DNA of 64,000 bases from Klebsiella sp. BIGb0407 (GCF_024807845.1 NZ_JANUEQ010000013.1:19818-83817); one strand, 5' to 3'. Shown: positions 9,054 through 20,867, numbered from the stretch's first letter. Made by a program: numbers and translations. Notes: a model not told the origin generated them from the letters alone.

Positions 9054-10049
9054 TTATCGTGCAGATTGATCTGAGAACCAGGTTTTAATCTGGTTTTCAT
9101 CTGCAGAAGCACTGGCTACCGGAGTGATGTTGTAGCGGCTATTACTGGCCGGTCCTTTAGCATGCTCTGTGACGTGAACTACGGTAGGTTTAAACAGACC
9201 ATCGGCTCCACCGTTATCAATCAGGTACTGCTGAGTGGCGGGTTCCAGCATCCAGTTAATAAAGGTTTTGGCATCACTGCCATGAGCCGTTCTGGCCTGG
9301 ATACCGACTGCCCGCACAGTGGCTGGAGTACCCGCCTCTGGCCAGATAATTTGCATCTCCGGTTGTTTCTGCTTCAGCGTATAGGCATTTTGTGAAGTAA
9401 GAAGTGCAGCAGAAAGCTGGCCTGATTGTAAGGCTCTGGCGACCGGTGCATTGGTTCTCAGTACTTGTAGCTGGTTATCAAATAGCGTACTGAAAAACTT
9501 TTTAGCCGGCTCAGTTCCCCACTGATGGAACAGACCTGCAACACAGGGATAGGCGGGGGCAGCAATTGCCGGATCGGCCATACCCACTTTACCTTTCAAA
9601 GCAGGATCAAGCAGATCCTGATAGCCTTCTAGAGTGACCCCTGCATCCGGGCGCTGAACAATGACACAGGCAGATGAAATACCGACCGGATAAAAAGCCC
9701 GATTTTCTGGAAGGAGTTTTTTGGCTTCATCGGTCAGCTGAGTTTCATTCTTGACCCGAACATCTTTCAGGAGTTGCTGATTTTTATCTAAATTAAACAG
9801 CGCATAATCACCGTCATAAAGAATAATGTCCCATTGAGGATTTGATTGTTCAGCGGCAATACGGGCCAATAACTCTCCGCCAGACATTTTGACAACATCG
9901 AGCTTTATACCGGTATCTTTTTCAAATTTTTGACCAATGACCTTTTCAAAATCATTGGTATAGAGCACGAGATTATCTGCAGCTATTACCTTAAAAGTAC
10001 TCGTGCTCAACAGCGTGGTGAATAATATACAGGAAAGCTTCTTATTCAT
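9054..10049 (-). CDS. Periplasmic substrate-binding protein of the ABC importer
   Basis: A 331-residue protein with a signal peptide ending near VIAA. It belongs to the extracellular solute-binding family that includes FbpA-type iron and PhnS-type aminoethylphosphonate proteins. The paired-tyrosine motif that holds Fe(III) in FbpA-type proteins is not visible. The segment LDVVKMSGGELLARIAAE and the following N-P-Q-x-D-I-I-L resemble PhnS-type proteins. I therefore favour an oxyanion or phosphonate ligand over iron, as an inference. It is first in the operon and divergent from a LysR regulator. Confidence 0.85.
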   Translation of the reverse strand: MNKKLSCILFTTLLSTSTFKVIAADNLVLYTNDFEKVIGQKFEKDTGIKLDVVKMSGGELLARIAAEQSNPQWDIILYDGDYALFNLDKNQQLLKDVRVKNETQLTDEAKKLLPENRAFYPVGISSACVIVQRPDAGVTLEGYQDLLDPALKGKVGMADPAIAAPAYPCVAGLFHQWGTEPAKKFFSTLFDNQLQVLRTNAPVARALQSGQLSAALLTSQNAYTLKQKQPEMQIIWPEAGTPATVRAVGIQARTAHGSDAKTFINWMLEPATQQYLIDNGGADGLFKPTVVHVTEHAKGPASNSRYNITPVASASADENQIKTWFSDQSAR

Positions 10050-10256
10050 TTATCTGGCCTTAAATTAATGGGAAAGTTGTTGTCAAAAAATTATTATTGA
10101 CTTAATGGATACGGCGAGTATTGCTGAAACAATTAATTGCAACAAGCAACCTGTAGTGGAAAGACTTATGAAAATTTTTCTTATTGATTGTAAGATAAAT
10201 GTCATATTTATTTGCTAAGGTCGCAAGGAACATTACGCTAAATAAGCGTTATTATT

Positions 10257-11171
10257 ATGCTGGTTAAATTAAAAAATAACTCCCTTGCTAATATTACAGC
10301 CTTTATTTATTCGGTTAAGTATCAAAATTTCAGTGAGGCGGGGCGTCAGCTGGGCATGTCAGCATCGGCTATCAGCAAAAGCGTCGCACTGCTCGAAAAA
10401 AACCTCAATACACGCTTAATCCGCCGTACCACAAGAGCCTTACAACTGACAGATTCAGGCCATCAGGTATATGAAGGCTATCTGAAAGTGTTGAATCTTC
10501 TGGATGATATTGAGTCCAGAGCAACAGAGTCTGCCGAACAACTGAGCGGTAATATCTGTCTTCATTTACCCCGTGTTTATGGCGGGCGTTCTGTTATTCC
10601 ACAATTAGGGAGTTTCTCTCGCCGTTATCCGGACGTTAATTTTGATATTCGACTCAGTGATAAACAGTGTAATTTAATCAGTGATGGCGTTGATCTGGCC
10701 GTACAGATTGGTCAGATTGCTGACAGTAGTATGATTGCTCGAAAAATAGATACTGAACAATATATTACTTGCGCATCTGAAGATTATATTCAGCAGTATG
10801 GCGAGCCAGTACATCCGGATGAATTGCATCATCATCAGTGCCTTATTTATCGCTCACAAATCAGTGGTCGTTTAAACAAATGGCGCTATCGAGTTAACCA
10901 TACTCTGAATGAGTATTTGCCCCCAACGCGATTTTATATCGATGAGGGTATGGGGCTGGTGCGTGCTGCCGACAGCGGAATGGGTATCATCCAGTTACCT
11001 TACAATATGGTTGCCCGCTCTCTGGGGGCCGGACGTCTCACTGAGATACTTACCGATTATCGACCTGATAAAACGGATATCTGGTTAATGTATGCTGAAA
11101 GTCGCATGTTACAACCCCAGGTAAGAGCATTAATTGATCACTTATTATCCGTAAACGATACGGTGTTGTAA
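10257..11171 (+). CDS. LysR-family transcriptional regulator
   Basis: A 304-residue LysR protein. The N-terminal winged helix-turn-helix covers about residues 8-66 (FSEAGRQLGMSASAISKSVALLEKNL, split here by position, then RLIRRTTRALQLTDSG). The effector domain follows from about 90. It most resembles the subgroup with the RxTR motif. It is divergent from the ABC importer across a 207-bp AT-rich gap, the classical position for a LysR activator of that operon. The inducer is unknown. Confidence 0.9.
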   Translation: MLVKLKNNSLANITAFIYSVKYQNFSEAGRQLGMSASAISKSVALLEKNLNTRLIRRTTRALQLTDSGHQVYEGYLKVLNLLDDIESRATESAEQLSGNICLHLPRVYGGRSVIPQLGSFSRRYPDVNFDIRLSDKQCNLISDGVDLAVQIGQIADSSMIARKIDTEQYITCASEDYIQQYGEPVHPDELHHHQCLIYRSQISGRLNKWRYRVNHTLNEYLPPTRFYIDEGMGLVRAADSGMGIIQLPYNMVARSLGAGRLTEILTDYRPDKTDIWLMYAESRMLQPQVRALIDHLLSVNDTVL

Positions 11172-11370
11172 TTCTGGTTGAGAAAATAATCTGGATAATT
11201 TCAGGCATCCCATTTTCTTTAGCTATTTTTAGTTTTTTAATTAAAAAAACCAGGATATATGATATTGACGAAATGTTTTGTGTTTGTTGTACTATTTTAG
11301 TCGTCGCTTACAAAACATGACGATTTATTCATCTAATTATTAACAACGAAAATTAATGCCGAGAGCGATA

Positions 11371-11820
11371 ATGAAAAAAATAACACGCCTGTCAGGGGTG
11401 GTAATAAGCTTACTTATGTCTATCGCAGTACATGCAGAACCCACAAAAAAAGAAGCGCCTGAACACAGTATTCCAGTGATAAAACTGATTAATACCGCAG
11501 ATAATCACTCTGCTTTTATCCGCGGCTCAATCCCGTCTTTAGCGAAGCTTTCCTCTGACAATCTCTATTTTAGTAACACCTTTGAAGAGTGGCAGAAGGG
11601 CGTTCATCCTGCACCTAAAAAGCAGTATGTTGTTACTATGAAAGGAAAACTTAAGTTCAAAGTGAGTGACGGCTCTACCTTTATCATCGAGCCTGGTACC
11701 GTACTACTTGCCGATGATACCCAAGGTGAAGGCCATAGCTGGGACATCATCGAAGGTAAAGAGTGGGTACGTGTTTATATCCCGGTTGGCGATCACGATC
11801 ACTTCGTTGCCGACAAATAA
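11371..11820 (+). CDS. Periplasmic cupin-domain protein
   Basis: A 149-residue protein with a clear signal peptide (MKKITRLSG...AVHA, cleavage near residue 22) and a single small cupin barrel. Motif 1 lies around HPAPKKQYVVTMKG and motif 2 around GTVLLADDTQGEGHSW. I prefer the ATG at 11371, with GAGAG upstream and the signal peptide directly behind it, over an in-frame ATG at 11356. Function unknown. Secreted cupins of this kind often bind a metal or small ligand. It is not obviously linked to either neighbour. Confidence 0.8.
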   Translation: MKKITRLSGVVISLLMSIAVHAEPTKKEAPEHSIPVIKLINTADNHSAFIRGSIPSLAKLSSDNLYFSNTFEEWQKGVHPAPKKQYVVTMKGKLKFKVSDGSTFIIEPGTVLLADDTQGEGHSWDIIEGKEWVRVYIPVGDHDHFVADK

Positions 11821-11952
11821 CGATTATTTGAACCGTCATAATATTGTAACCCGGAACTGTGCTAAAAGTGACCGGGTTATTTTTAATGGCTTACCGATCA
11901 TAATGATATTTATCCGTAGCCATAATTATCTATAAAAATAGCATTATTACGC

Positions 11953-11979
11953 TAAAGATAACTGCATGAGTGCCGATAT
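11953..11979 (+). promoter_or_regulatory. FliA (sigma-28) promoter of the chemoreceptor gene
   Basis: TAAAGATA, an 11-base spacer, then GCCGATAT closely match the sigma-28 consensus TAAAGTTT-N11-GCCGATAA. The site is 99 bases before the chemoreceptor start, as expected for a late flagellar/chemotaxis gene. Confidence 0.8.
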
Positions 11980-12078
11980 TTAGTTTGATAGCGCTCAATA
12001 ATAAAACCTACTGCTATCTACTCTCTTTATTACCTCCCTTCATCATCTTGATATTATTTTTTCGTTCCAGAGGGATTC

Positions 12079-13764
12079 ATGAACAAATTGAAAAGTATGC
12101 GACTTAGCACAATGCTTGCGGCCGGGTTTGCAGTGGTGATAGCCATTGGTTTTATTGTGGCTTTATTTGCCAGGATGCAGTTAACCACTGTGGCAAACAA
12201 TATGGATTATGCGGTCAATACTCGGCTGGTCAATCTACAGCTGATCATCAAGATCAAGGACAATATTACTGATAATGCCCAGGATATTCGTGATCTTGCC
12301 TTATACACTACTCAGCCGCATAGCGATGATGAATACCGGACGTATATCAAAGAGAAAAATCTGATCCTTGAACAGCGGATCATCGACAATAATGCGTTGT
12401 TACAGCAGCTGGATAAAGCGTTAAAACTCAAGCTATCACGTGAATTTATGGATCGTCTGAATGAGGTGCGTCCGCCTTATTCTGAGTCCGTACGTAAAGC
12501 GATGAAAGCCAGTACTACCGGTGACTATTATGAAACCCGCAGAATTGTCGCAGATGAAGTTATCGGGCCGCAGCAGCAGGTGCTTGATGCTCTGACGACT
12601 ATGAGTAACTCCCATGCTGGAATTACGGTTGATCTCTCCCGTCACTATATCAGTGATACTGAAAAGGCCGGGAATTTGTTGCTGCTGATGACGATTATCA
12701 GTGCTTTGATTGGGTTATTGATTGCCTGGAGTATTGGTCGGGCAGTGAAAAAACAGCTGGGTGGTGAGCCCGTCTATGCCGTGCAGGTGGCTAAACAGGT
12801 GGCTGAAGGCGATCTTGAGAAAGTCGTCACTTTACAGAAGGGTGATAACAGTAGCTTACTGGCGACGATGGACGGTATGCGTGAACGCCTGCAGCAGATG
12901 GTGCGTCAGGTTAGGGATAGCAGTGATTCTATTTCAATTGGGTCCCGTGAAATTGCAGCCGGAAGCGCAGACCTAAGCCAGCGTACTGAAGAACAAGCCG
13001 CGAGTTTGCAAGAGACCGCAGCCTCCATGGAACAAATGAGTCAGACTATTCGTCAGAATACCGATACCGTGCGCTCAGCTAATCGCCTGGCTCAGGCAAC
13101 CAGTGAAAAAGCGACACAAAGTGGTAAAGCCGTGCATGAGTTAGTACTCACTATGCAGGATATTAACAGCAGCTCACAGAAAATTGGCGATATCATCAGT
13201 GTGATTGACGGTATTGCGTTCCAGACCAATATTCTGGCATTGAACGCAGCCGTAGAATCGGCTCGTGCCGGTGAAGCGGGCCGTGGTTTTGCTGTGGTTG
13301 CCGGTGAAGTTCGTTCCCTGGCACAACGTTCGGCCTCTGCTGCGAATGAAATTAAAGGCTTGATCGGTGAGAGCCTGCGCACCGTGAGTCAGGGTTCTGA
13401 GAAAGTCAGCTCGGTGGGTGAGACAATTAATGACCTGGTTGAACAGGCGCATAAAGTCTCTAGCCTGATTTCTGAAATTGGTGTGACGACCGAAGAACAG
13501 GGGCAGGGAATCAGCCAGATTAATGATGCCATTGTACAGCTGGATGCCGTTACTCAGCAGAACGCTGCATTGGTTGAAGAGTCCGCCAGCGCGGCTGAAA
13601 GCCTGAGTGACCAGGCGGCTAAACTGGTCTCGCTGATGAGTGTTTTCCGTATCGGCTTGTCACACACGACCGCTTCAGTGACTCCCCCTCAGACCCGGAA
13701 ATTCGTTATAGCCAGCAAAAAAGAATCAGTGAAAACTGACGCTGGTGACTGGGAAAGTTTCTAA
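12079..13764 (+). CDS. Methyl-accepting chemotaxis protein
   Basis: A 561-residue transmembrane chemoreceptor. TM1 is near residues 10-32, followed by a periplasmic four-helix ligand domain to about 195, TM2 at about 196-220, then HAMP. The cytoplasmic hairpin carries the conserved tip [15 protein letters not shown] and methylation regions around [19 protein letters not shown]. The C-terminal DWESF resembles the NWETF pentapeptide that tethers CheR and CheB, so this is a major-type receptor. A sigma-28 promoter precedes it. The attractant cannot be read from sequence. Confidence 0.94.
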   Translation: MNKLKSMRLSTMLAAGFAVVIAIGFIVALFARMQLTTVANNMDYAVNTRLVNLQLIIKIKDNITDNAQDIRDLALYTTQPHSDDEYRTYIKEKNLILEQRIIDNNALLQQLDKALKLKLSREFMDRLNEVRPPYSESVRKAMKASTTGDYYETRRIVADEVIGPQQQVLDALTTMSNSHAGITVDLSRHYISDTEKAGNLLLLMTIISALIGLLIAWSIGRAVKKQLGGEPVYAVQVAKQVAEGDLEKVVTLQKGDNSSLLATMDGMRERLQQMVRQVRDSSDSISIGSREIAAGSADLSQRTEEQAASLQETAASMEQMSQTIRQNTDTVRSANRLAQATSEKATQSGKAVHELVLTMQDINSSSQKIGDIISVIDGIAFQTNILALNAAVESARAGEAGRGFAVVAGEVRSLAQRSASAANEIKGLIGESLRTVSQGSEKVSSVGETINDLVEQAHKVSSLISEIGVTTEEQGQGISQINDAIVQLDAVTQQNAALVEESASAAESLSDQAAKLVSLMSVFRIGLSHTTASVTPPQTRKFVIASKKESVKTDAGDWESF

Positions 13765-13801
13765 TCGCGATTGCCCTGACACACTGAATTGATACATCAG
13801 G

Positions 13802-13832
13802 TTAAGGGTCGGGATAAAATCCCGACCCTTAA
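13802..13832. terminator. Hairpin after the chemoreceptor gene
   Basis: A 14-bp perfect stem (13802-13815 with 13819-13832) around a 3-base loop, GC-rich in the centre and 38 bases past the chemoreceptor stop. No T-run follows on the plus strand beyond the stem's own TTAA, so termination efficiency is uncertain. Confidence 0.6.
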
Positions 13833-13881
13833 ATCACAGAGGATATTCTGAGAAAGACTTGCATCCTTACATCTCACATAT

Positions 13882-13900
13882 GAAAATGATAACCATTCAC
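13882..13900 (+). promoter_or_regulatory. Fur box upstream of fepB
   Basis: GAAAATGATAACCATTCAC matches 15 of 19 positions of the Fur consensus GATAATGATAATCATTATC. It lies 20 bases before the fepB start, indicating iron-dependent repression. Confidence 0.8.
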
Positions 13901-13920
13901 ATTTAAAGTGTAAGCCTGCC

Positions 13921-14940
13921 ATGATGAGAAATAGCGCCACCCGTTCCTGGATTATTTTTCTGTGTAGTTTTTTGTTGATTGGTCATGCATTTGCAGTAGA
14001 AGAGGAGGGCTGGCCGCGTGAGTTTAAAGACAGCCGCGGAACGCATATCCTGACTCAACCCCCGCAGCGTATAGTCTCAACCAGTATTACGCTTACCGGT
14101 TCATTACTGGCTATTGATGCCCCAATCATCGCCAGTGGTACCACCACAGCCAATAACCAGACCTCTGATGCCCAGGGTTTCTTTCGTCAGTGGGGTGAGA
14201 TAGCCCGTGAACGTGGGGTCGCTAAACTGGGTCGTGGTGAGATAAGCGTTGAGAATATCGCGATGCTGAAACCAGACCTCATTCTGGTGAGTGCTTCCGG
14301 GGGTGACTCTGCACTGGCTTTTTATGAACAGTTGTCGGGTCTGGCACCGGTGATTGTGGTCAGTTATGACGATAAAAGCTGGCAACAAATGCTCAGATTG
14401 CTCAGTAGAATAACCGGTCACGAGGAGCAAGCTGAACAGCGCATTAGTGATTTCGACACCGCTTTTACACAAATGAAACAGCAACTCACTCTTGCCTGGC
14501 AACCTGTCAATGCTATGGTCTGGGATATTATGACGCAGTCGGCGAGTGTCTGGACGGCGGAATCAGCCCAGGGTAAGTTTCTGATTGATGCAGGTATTGA
14601 GCTGGCTCCCTTGCCGGAGAATGTACTGCCACGTGCAACGCCGGGTAAACGACATGATATCGTACTGCTGGAGGGCGAGAATTTGGTTACCGGCCTCAAT
14701 GGCCAGTCTCTGCTGCTGTTTGCTGCCGATGAGAACGATAAAAAATCACTGCTTACCAGTCCGCTGCTGGGCCATCTGCCTGCTATCCAGGCAAAACATG
14801 TCTATGTGATGGGGCCAGAAACCTTCCGGCTGGACTACTATAGTGCGATGGGGCTGATTAAACGTCTCAATGAACTGTTTGGTTCATCACAACAGCCTGC
14901 TATGGAAGCTAAGACTCCAGCAACGACATCAACACCCTGA
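13921..14940 (+). CDS. fepB: Ferric enterobactin-binding periplasmic protein FepB
   Basis: A 339-residue siderophore-binding protein with a signal peptide ending near AFA. The body follows E. coli FepB closely by eye: WPREFKDSRGTH, QPPQRIVSTSITLTGSLLAID, GGDSALAFYEQLSGLAPV, and SYDDKSWQQMLRLL. It carries ferric enterobactin from the outer membrane to the inner-membrane FepDGC transporter, whose genes are not in this window. A Fur box sits immediately upstream. The start could be either of two adjacent ATGs (13921 or 13924). Confidence 0.92.
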   Translation: MMRNSATRSWIIFLCSFLLIGHAFAVEEEGWPREFKDSRGTHILTQPPQRIVSTSITLTGSLLAIDAPIIASGTTTANNQTSDAQGFFRQWGEIARERGVAKLGRGEISVENIAMLKPDLILVSASGGDSALAFYEQLSGLAPVIVVSYDDKSWQQMLRLLSRITGHEEQAEQRISDFDTAFTQMKQQLTLAWQPVNAMVWDIMTQSASVWTAESAQGKFLIDAGIELAPLPENVLPRATPGKRHDIVLLEGENLVTGLNGQSLLLFAADENDKKSLLTSPLLGHLPAIQAKHVYVMGPETFRLDYYSAMGLIKRLNELFGSSQQPAMEAKTPATTSTP

Positions 14941-14947
14941 TACTTCT

Positions 14948-14974
14948 GCCCGGATCTGATCTATCCGGGCACTG
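14948..14974 (+). terminator. Terminator between fepB and fes
   Basis: An 8-bp stem GCCCGGAT/ATCCGGGC (14948-14955 with 14963-14970) with a 7-base loop lies in the short convergent gap between fepB and fes. The downstream run is weak. Confidence 0.55.
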
Positions 14975-14980
14975 TTGCTT

Positions 14981-16267
14981 TTAGCGTTCAGTCAATAACC
15001 AGCGCACACCATCCACTAACCCACCGCGCCAGCACAGGACATCATGCCCGCCCTGATAGCTGCGATAATTGACCTGATGTCCGACAGCCAGCAGCTCCTG
15101 ATTCATTTGCTGGTTTACAAAATGGATATCTTCTTCAAACAGGCCTGCTTCCTGGAAAATGCGCAGCGGAGCGGCTTCAGAACACAATGCCACTTGCTGA
15201 GTCAGGAAACCGGGCTCATGCTCTTCTCGTTGCTCATAATGGGTCATAAATTTCATATTAGGCCACCAGAAAGAGCCGGACTGTGTCAGTACGCAACCGA
15301 AGCGTTGCGGCCAGTGAAGCCCGGCATACAAAGAGGCGAGCCCGCCATAGCTTTGCCCTGCGACGATAGTCCTGACAGGGGAGTCAGTAAACAGAGTGTG
15401 ACTTTGCGCCAGCGGCAGCAGTTCTTCCTGAACGGCCAGCCAGAAGTCGGCATTACAAGGAAGTTCTCGGGAGCGTGTTTCATCGTCGATGGCATCTATC
15501 ATCAGCCAGACTGCGGCAGGGAGTTCGCCCCGACGAGATTGTTCTTCCAGCATCGGCAGCAGAGACATATTTTTTACCCAGTTTTGCCCGTCCAGTAGAA
15601 TCACGAGCGGCAATATTTGCCCTTCGCTACCCGCAGGCTGCCAGAGCCAGGTTCGCCGACGATTACCGAGGCGCGGGCTTTGCCACTCCAGAAGGTAATC
15701 ATTATCGTCAATTGATCGACAGGTTCCGCTATCAACCTGATGCCAGGCCTGCTGGCTGAGGGCTGCCGGTAAATGAATTGCGGATAAGCGCATACCTCGC
15801 GAATTACCATGTGGCCTGTTTGGGTTCAGAGGATCGGCAATGGTTGCCGGAAACAATGAACACCACCATTCACGCTGTTGCCTGCGTTGTTGTTCGGGAG
15901 CTGCCTCAGAAGGCGTAGGGAGCTGGGATTTATTGACCGGGATCAGACTGTAACTGCCGCGCCAGTCATCACTGATATCGACCGTTGCCGTCCAGATATT
16001 GGTTCCCGGCAGCCGCTCGAGGCTGGCTGGAGAAAAACTGTGATGGTCTGTGACACCATTAATATCCAGATAGACGCGCTCAATGGGAGAGGTCAGCTCG
16101 TTTCCCTGCTCATCACGCCACAAAAAAGTCAGTTTTAGTCGCCCGTCATCAGGCAGTTTCTCCGCCACTGGTGTACCTGTGACAGCCACCTTTTGCCACC
16201 AGCTCTCACTTCCTGCTGCGCTTTCTGCGAGCCATGCACTGACCGTTCCATCCGGCTGTAACACCAT
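14981..16267 (-). CDS. fes: Enterochelin (ferric enterobactin) esterase Fes
   Basis: A 428-residue cytoplasmic esterase that cleaves the trilactone of imported ferric enterobactin to release iron. The N-terminal domain has SESWWQ and INGVTDHH. The alpha/beta-hydrolase domain has the nucleophile elbow AGQSYGG near residue 305 and the catalytic His in GGHDVLCWRGG near 410. LPCNADFWLAVQEELLPL is as in E. coli Fes. GGGGAAGAGG abuts the start. It converges on fepB and diverges from the TonB receptor. Confidence 0.93.
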   Translation of the reverse strand: MVLQPDGTVSAWLAESAAGSESWWQKVAVTGTPVAEKLPDDGRLKLTFLWRDEQGNELTSPIERVYLDINGVTDHHSFSPASLERLPGTNIWTATVDISDDWRGSYSLIPVNKSQLPTPSEAAPEQQRRQQREWWCSLFPATIADPLNPNRPHGNSRGMRLSAIHLPAALSQQAWHQVDSGTCRSIDDNDYLLEWQSPRLGNRRRTWLWQPAGSEGQILPLVILLDGQNWVKNMSLLPMLEEQSRRGELPAAVWLMIDAIDDETRSRELPCNADFWLAVQEELLPLAQSHTLFTDSPVRTIVAGQSYGGLASLYAGLHWPQRFGCVLTQSGSFWWPNMKFMTHYEQREEHEPGFLTQQVALCSEAAPLRIFQEAGLFEEDIHFVNQQMNQELLAVGHQVNYRSYQGGHDVLCWRGGLVDGVRWLLTER

Positions 16268-16345
16268 CCTCTTCCCCTTTCTGCGTAAGTCGCACTGATA
16301 TTTGACGCTGCCAAAGTATCAATAATTCCGCAATAGTGTAAACGC

Positions 16346-16368
16346 AAATGAGATTGATAGTAATTTAC
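16346..16368. promoter_or_regulatory. Probable Fur box between fes and the TonB receptor gene
   Basis: AAATGAGATTGATAGTAATTTAC resembles the common extended Fur site pattern AAATGAGAATGATTATCATTTAC with a few mismatches. It lies in the divergent promoter region and could control both genes. Confidence 0.6.
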
Positions 16369-16499
16369 ATTTACATTACGATACTTTACTTTTCGGCAAG
16401 GGTGATTTTGATGCAGGCCAGAACGGAGCGGTTTTTCCGCTATATCCGGCAAAAAAGAAGCCCAAAAAATTCATTCTTTTAATAAAAAAACCAGAGACA

Positions 16500-18704
16500 T
16501 TGATGATGACCACCAATAACAAACACTATGTGGTAAGCGCCAGCCGGTTCTCCCGTAAAAAAATCTCCGTCATATTGACGACGTTACTCGGTACGGCTTT
16601 ACCTTTGCACGCAGCGGTACAGCAGGAAGATACGTTAGTCGTTACTGCGACTACCGCCCCGGAATCGCCTTCTTTACCCCTAAAAGGGATTGTTGCTAAA
16701 AGTAGCGATGCGGCAACAAAAACGGCGACCCCTCTGTTACTGACACCACAAAGTGTTTCTGTGGTCACACGTGCTCAGATGGAAGCGCAGGGCGTAGCAT
16801 CTGTCTCTGATGCGCTGAGTTATACCAGCGGTGCTTTTACTAATTATCGCGGTTCTTCTAACCGTAACGATGAAGTGGTGGTTCGTGGTTTCCGTTATGC
16901 ACCGAAGTTTCTTGATGGTCTGAGTTATGGGTTGAGTGGCCAGGGTGGCGCGAGTGGTCAGATAGATCCCTGGATGCTTGAGCGTGTGGAATTAGTCCAT
17001 GGCCCGGCATCCGTGTTATATGGACAGGTTAACCCTGGTGGTCTGATTAATATGACCAGCAAGCGCCCGACAGTGGAACCTATCCATAAAGTGCAGGCCC
17101 GTGCGGGTAATCAGCATTTGGGTGAAGTGGCTTTTGATTTTGGCGGGACATTGAGTGATGACAACTCATTGCTCTATCGTCTGAACGGTATTGCCAGTAC
17201 TCAGCATCAATTTGTTAAAAACTACAAAGAAGAACGTTTTGCGATTGCCCCGGCGTTGACCTGGCTACCCAATAGCGATACCAGCTTTACCTTATTAGCC
17301 CATTACCAGAATGACCCTAAAGCGGGCTTCCGCAACTTCCTGCCGGATGTGGGAACGGTTAAGCCAACGGATGAAGGGCAGTATATCCCTTATGATATGG
17401 ATGTCAGTGATCCTGGATATAATTTGTCGAAGCGCGAACAGACTTCAGTAGGCTATCTGTTTGAGCATAATTTTAATGAAAATATCACCCTGGCGCAGAA
17501 CCTGCGTTACTCGACCATCAATACCCGAAATAAATATATGGTCTACACCTGGAGCAATCCAGAAATCTCACAGACCAATATTTCCCGCCGTGCCCAGCGT
17601 GAAGACGGCCATGGTAATGAACTCGCTTTCGATAACCACCTGAATGCTAAATTCGATACCGGGCAGTTATCCCATAACGTGATTATCGGTCTGGACTATA
17701 AATGGAGTGATACCACGTCTGAACTGTGGCGCGTGGGTGGCGATAAATATAACTTCGACTGGGCTAATCCGGTTTACGGCATACCGGTTGATGAAAGTGA
17801 GATGACAAAGACTATCGACAGTCGGAAAAAGCTCGACCAGTTAGGTCTTTATTTACAGGATCAGCTGGAATGGCAAAACTGGAACCTATTGATGTCAGGG
17901 CGACATGACTGGAGCGAAGTGCGTTCCTTCGATCGCACTAACGGTTCCCAGCAGAAACAAAATGACGGCAAGTTCACCGGCCGTGCTGCGTTGCTGTATG
18001 CATTTGATGTCGGCCTGTCCCCTTACATCAGCTACAGTACCTCGTTTGAACCTAATCTCGACAGAGGGGCTCCGGGTACAGCCGCCTTTAAACCGACGAC
18101 CGGTGAACAAACGGAAGTCGGGGTAAAATATCAGCCGGTGGGAAGTGATACTCTGCTGAGCCTGTCGCTCTTTGATATTACGCAAAGGAATATTACGTCC
18201 TACAATAATGGTCTGGGTTATAACGAGCAGATCGGTAAAATCCGCTCTAAAGGATTTGAGAGCGAAGTGCACTCTCAACTGACGCCTGAAATTGCGGTGA
18301 TAGCCAATTACACGCTGACAGATCAGGTGATTAAAGAGAGTAATAAGGCGAATGAGGTAGGCAAAGCGATGGGGGCGGTTCCGCGCCATATGGCTTCGTT
18401 GTGGAGTACCTATACTTTCCTGAATAGTCCTTTACAGAGCCTCACCTTTGGTGGCGGCGTCCGTTATACCGGTAGCAGCTACGGCGATAATACCGAAACC
18501 ACCCGGGTCCCCGCTTATACATTATATGACCTGATGACCCGCTATGATCTTGGGGAAGCGATTCCTACTCTGAAGGGTACAACGGTACAGTTTAATGTCA
18601 GTAACCTGACAAATAAGCACTATGTTGCCTCCTGTAGTAACAGCGCAGCGTGCTTCTACGGCTCTGGCCGCAGTATGTTCGCAACGGTGAGTTATAGCTG
18701 GTAG
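16500..18704 (+). CDS. TonB-dependent siderophore receptor (FhuA/FoxA type)
   Basis: A 734-residue outer-membrane receptor. It has a signal peptide (to about residue 38), a TonB box EDTLVVTAT, a plug domain with [37 protein letters not shown] and PGGLINM, then a 22-strand barrel ending in aromatic W. The C-terminal cysteine pair in CSNSAAC is a feature of the ferrichrome/ferrioxamine receptor group, so it need not be the enterobactin receptor despite its neighbours. Which siderophore it takes up is open. Confidence 0.9.
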   Translation: MMMTTNNKHYVVSASRFSRKKISVILTTLLGTALPLHAAVQQEDTLVVTATTAPESPSLPLKGIVAKSSDAATKTATPLLLTPQSVSVVTRAQMEAQGVASVSDALSYTSGAFTNYRGSSNRNDEVVVRGFRYAPKFLDGLSYGLSGQGGASGQIDPWMLERVELVHGPASVLYGQVNPGGLINMTSKRPTVEPIHKVQARAGNQHLGEVAFDFGGTLSDDNSLLYRLNGIASTQHQFVKNYKEERFAIAPALTWLPNSDTSFTLLAHYQNDPKAGFRNFLPDVGTVKPTDEGQYIPYDMDVSDPGYNLSKREQTSVGYLFEHNFNENITLAQNLRYSTINTRNKYMVYTWSNPEISQTNISRRAQREDGHGNELAFDNHLNAKFDTGQLSHNVIIGLDYKWSDTTSELWRVGGDKYNFDWANPVYGIPVDESEMTKTIDSRKKLDQLGLYLQDQLEWQNWNLLMSGRHDWSEVRSFDRTNGSQQKQNDGKFTGRAALLYAFDVGLSPYISYSTSFEPNLDRGAPGTAAFKPTTGEQTEVGVKYQPVGSDTLLSLSLFDITQRNITSYNNGLGYNEQIGKIRSKGFESEVHSQLTPEIAVIANYTLTDQVIKESNKANEVGKAMGAVPRHMASLWSTYTFLNSPLQSLTFGGGVRYTGSSYGDNTETTRVPAYTLYDLMTRYDLGEAIPTLKGTTVQFNVSNLTNKHYVASCSNSAACFYGSGRSMFATVSYSW

Positions 18705-18725
18705 TTTTAGGTTGAGCTAATACAA

Positions 18726-18764
18726 AACGGCACCTGACTCAGTTAAAGTCAGGTGCCGTTCAGA
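18726..18764. terminator. Convergent terminator between the TonB receptor and porin genes
   Basis: A perfect 14-bp stem AACGGCACCTGACT (18726-18739 with 18747-18760) with a 7-base loop. It lies between two convergent genes and is likely to serve both strands. Confidence 0.8.
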
Positions 18765-18796
18765 TTAACCCCTAATTTTAGATGCCGCTAATGGCA

Positions 18797-20521
<1,725 letters not shown>

Positions 20522-20529
20522 TGGTGGTG

Positions 20530-20847
20530 TTATTTTGACGCGAGCATTTCTTTTCTTAAGGCAATAATCTCTTTTGCCAGATCCTGACACAGCATGGCTG
20601 TCATCAGATGATCCTGGGCATGAACAAGGATCAGATTGACGGTGACTTTTCCGCAACCTTCATCCTGCCCGATTAATGCTGTCTGAATTTTATGGGCTTC
20701 CCGGCAGGCCAGTTCTGATGATTCCATCAGCTGGTCTGCTTCATCCCATGATTTGTTACGTGCTGCGGATATCGCTTCCATGGCATCAGAACGGGCTTGT
20801 CCGGCATAGATAAGCAGTTCCATAACAGTACTTTCATCGGCAAACAT
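20530..20847 (-). CDS. PTS lactose/cellobiose-family IIA component
   Basis: A 105-residue soluble IIA protein of the Lac/ChbA family. The helical sequence contains the active-site region LVHAQDHLM, with His76 as the expected phosphocarrier and Asp79 as the trimer metal ligand. LIYAGQARSDAMEA near the start is also typical. It passes phosphate from HPr to the IIB protein encoded upstream. Spacing to the IIC gene is 20 bases, so the genes are cotranscribed. Confidence 0.93.
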   Translation of the reverse strand: MFADESTVMELLIYAGQARSDAMEAISAARNKSWDEADQLMESSELACREAHKIQTALIGQDEGCGKVTVNLILVHAQDHLMTAMLCQDLAKEIIALRKEMLASK

Positions 20848-20867
20848 GGTTCTTCTCCGTAATAGTA

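Noticed and set aside
9054..10049. Assignment of the binding protein as a ferric iron (FbpA/SfuA) protein
   Set aside because: The transporter architecture fits, but the C-terminal paired tyrosines that ligate Fe(III) are not visible, no Fur box was seen in the upstream gap, and the operon carries a pyrophosphatase.
14104..14502. 132-codon ORF antisense to fepB
   Set aside because: It is a shadow of the strongly conserved fepB frame, with no start signals and no family resemblance. The same holds for the long antisense ORFs in fes (15044-15598), the TonB receptor (17895-18389) and the GH1 gene (24948-25496).
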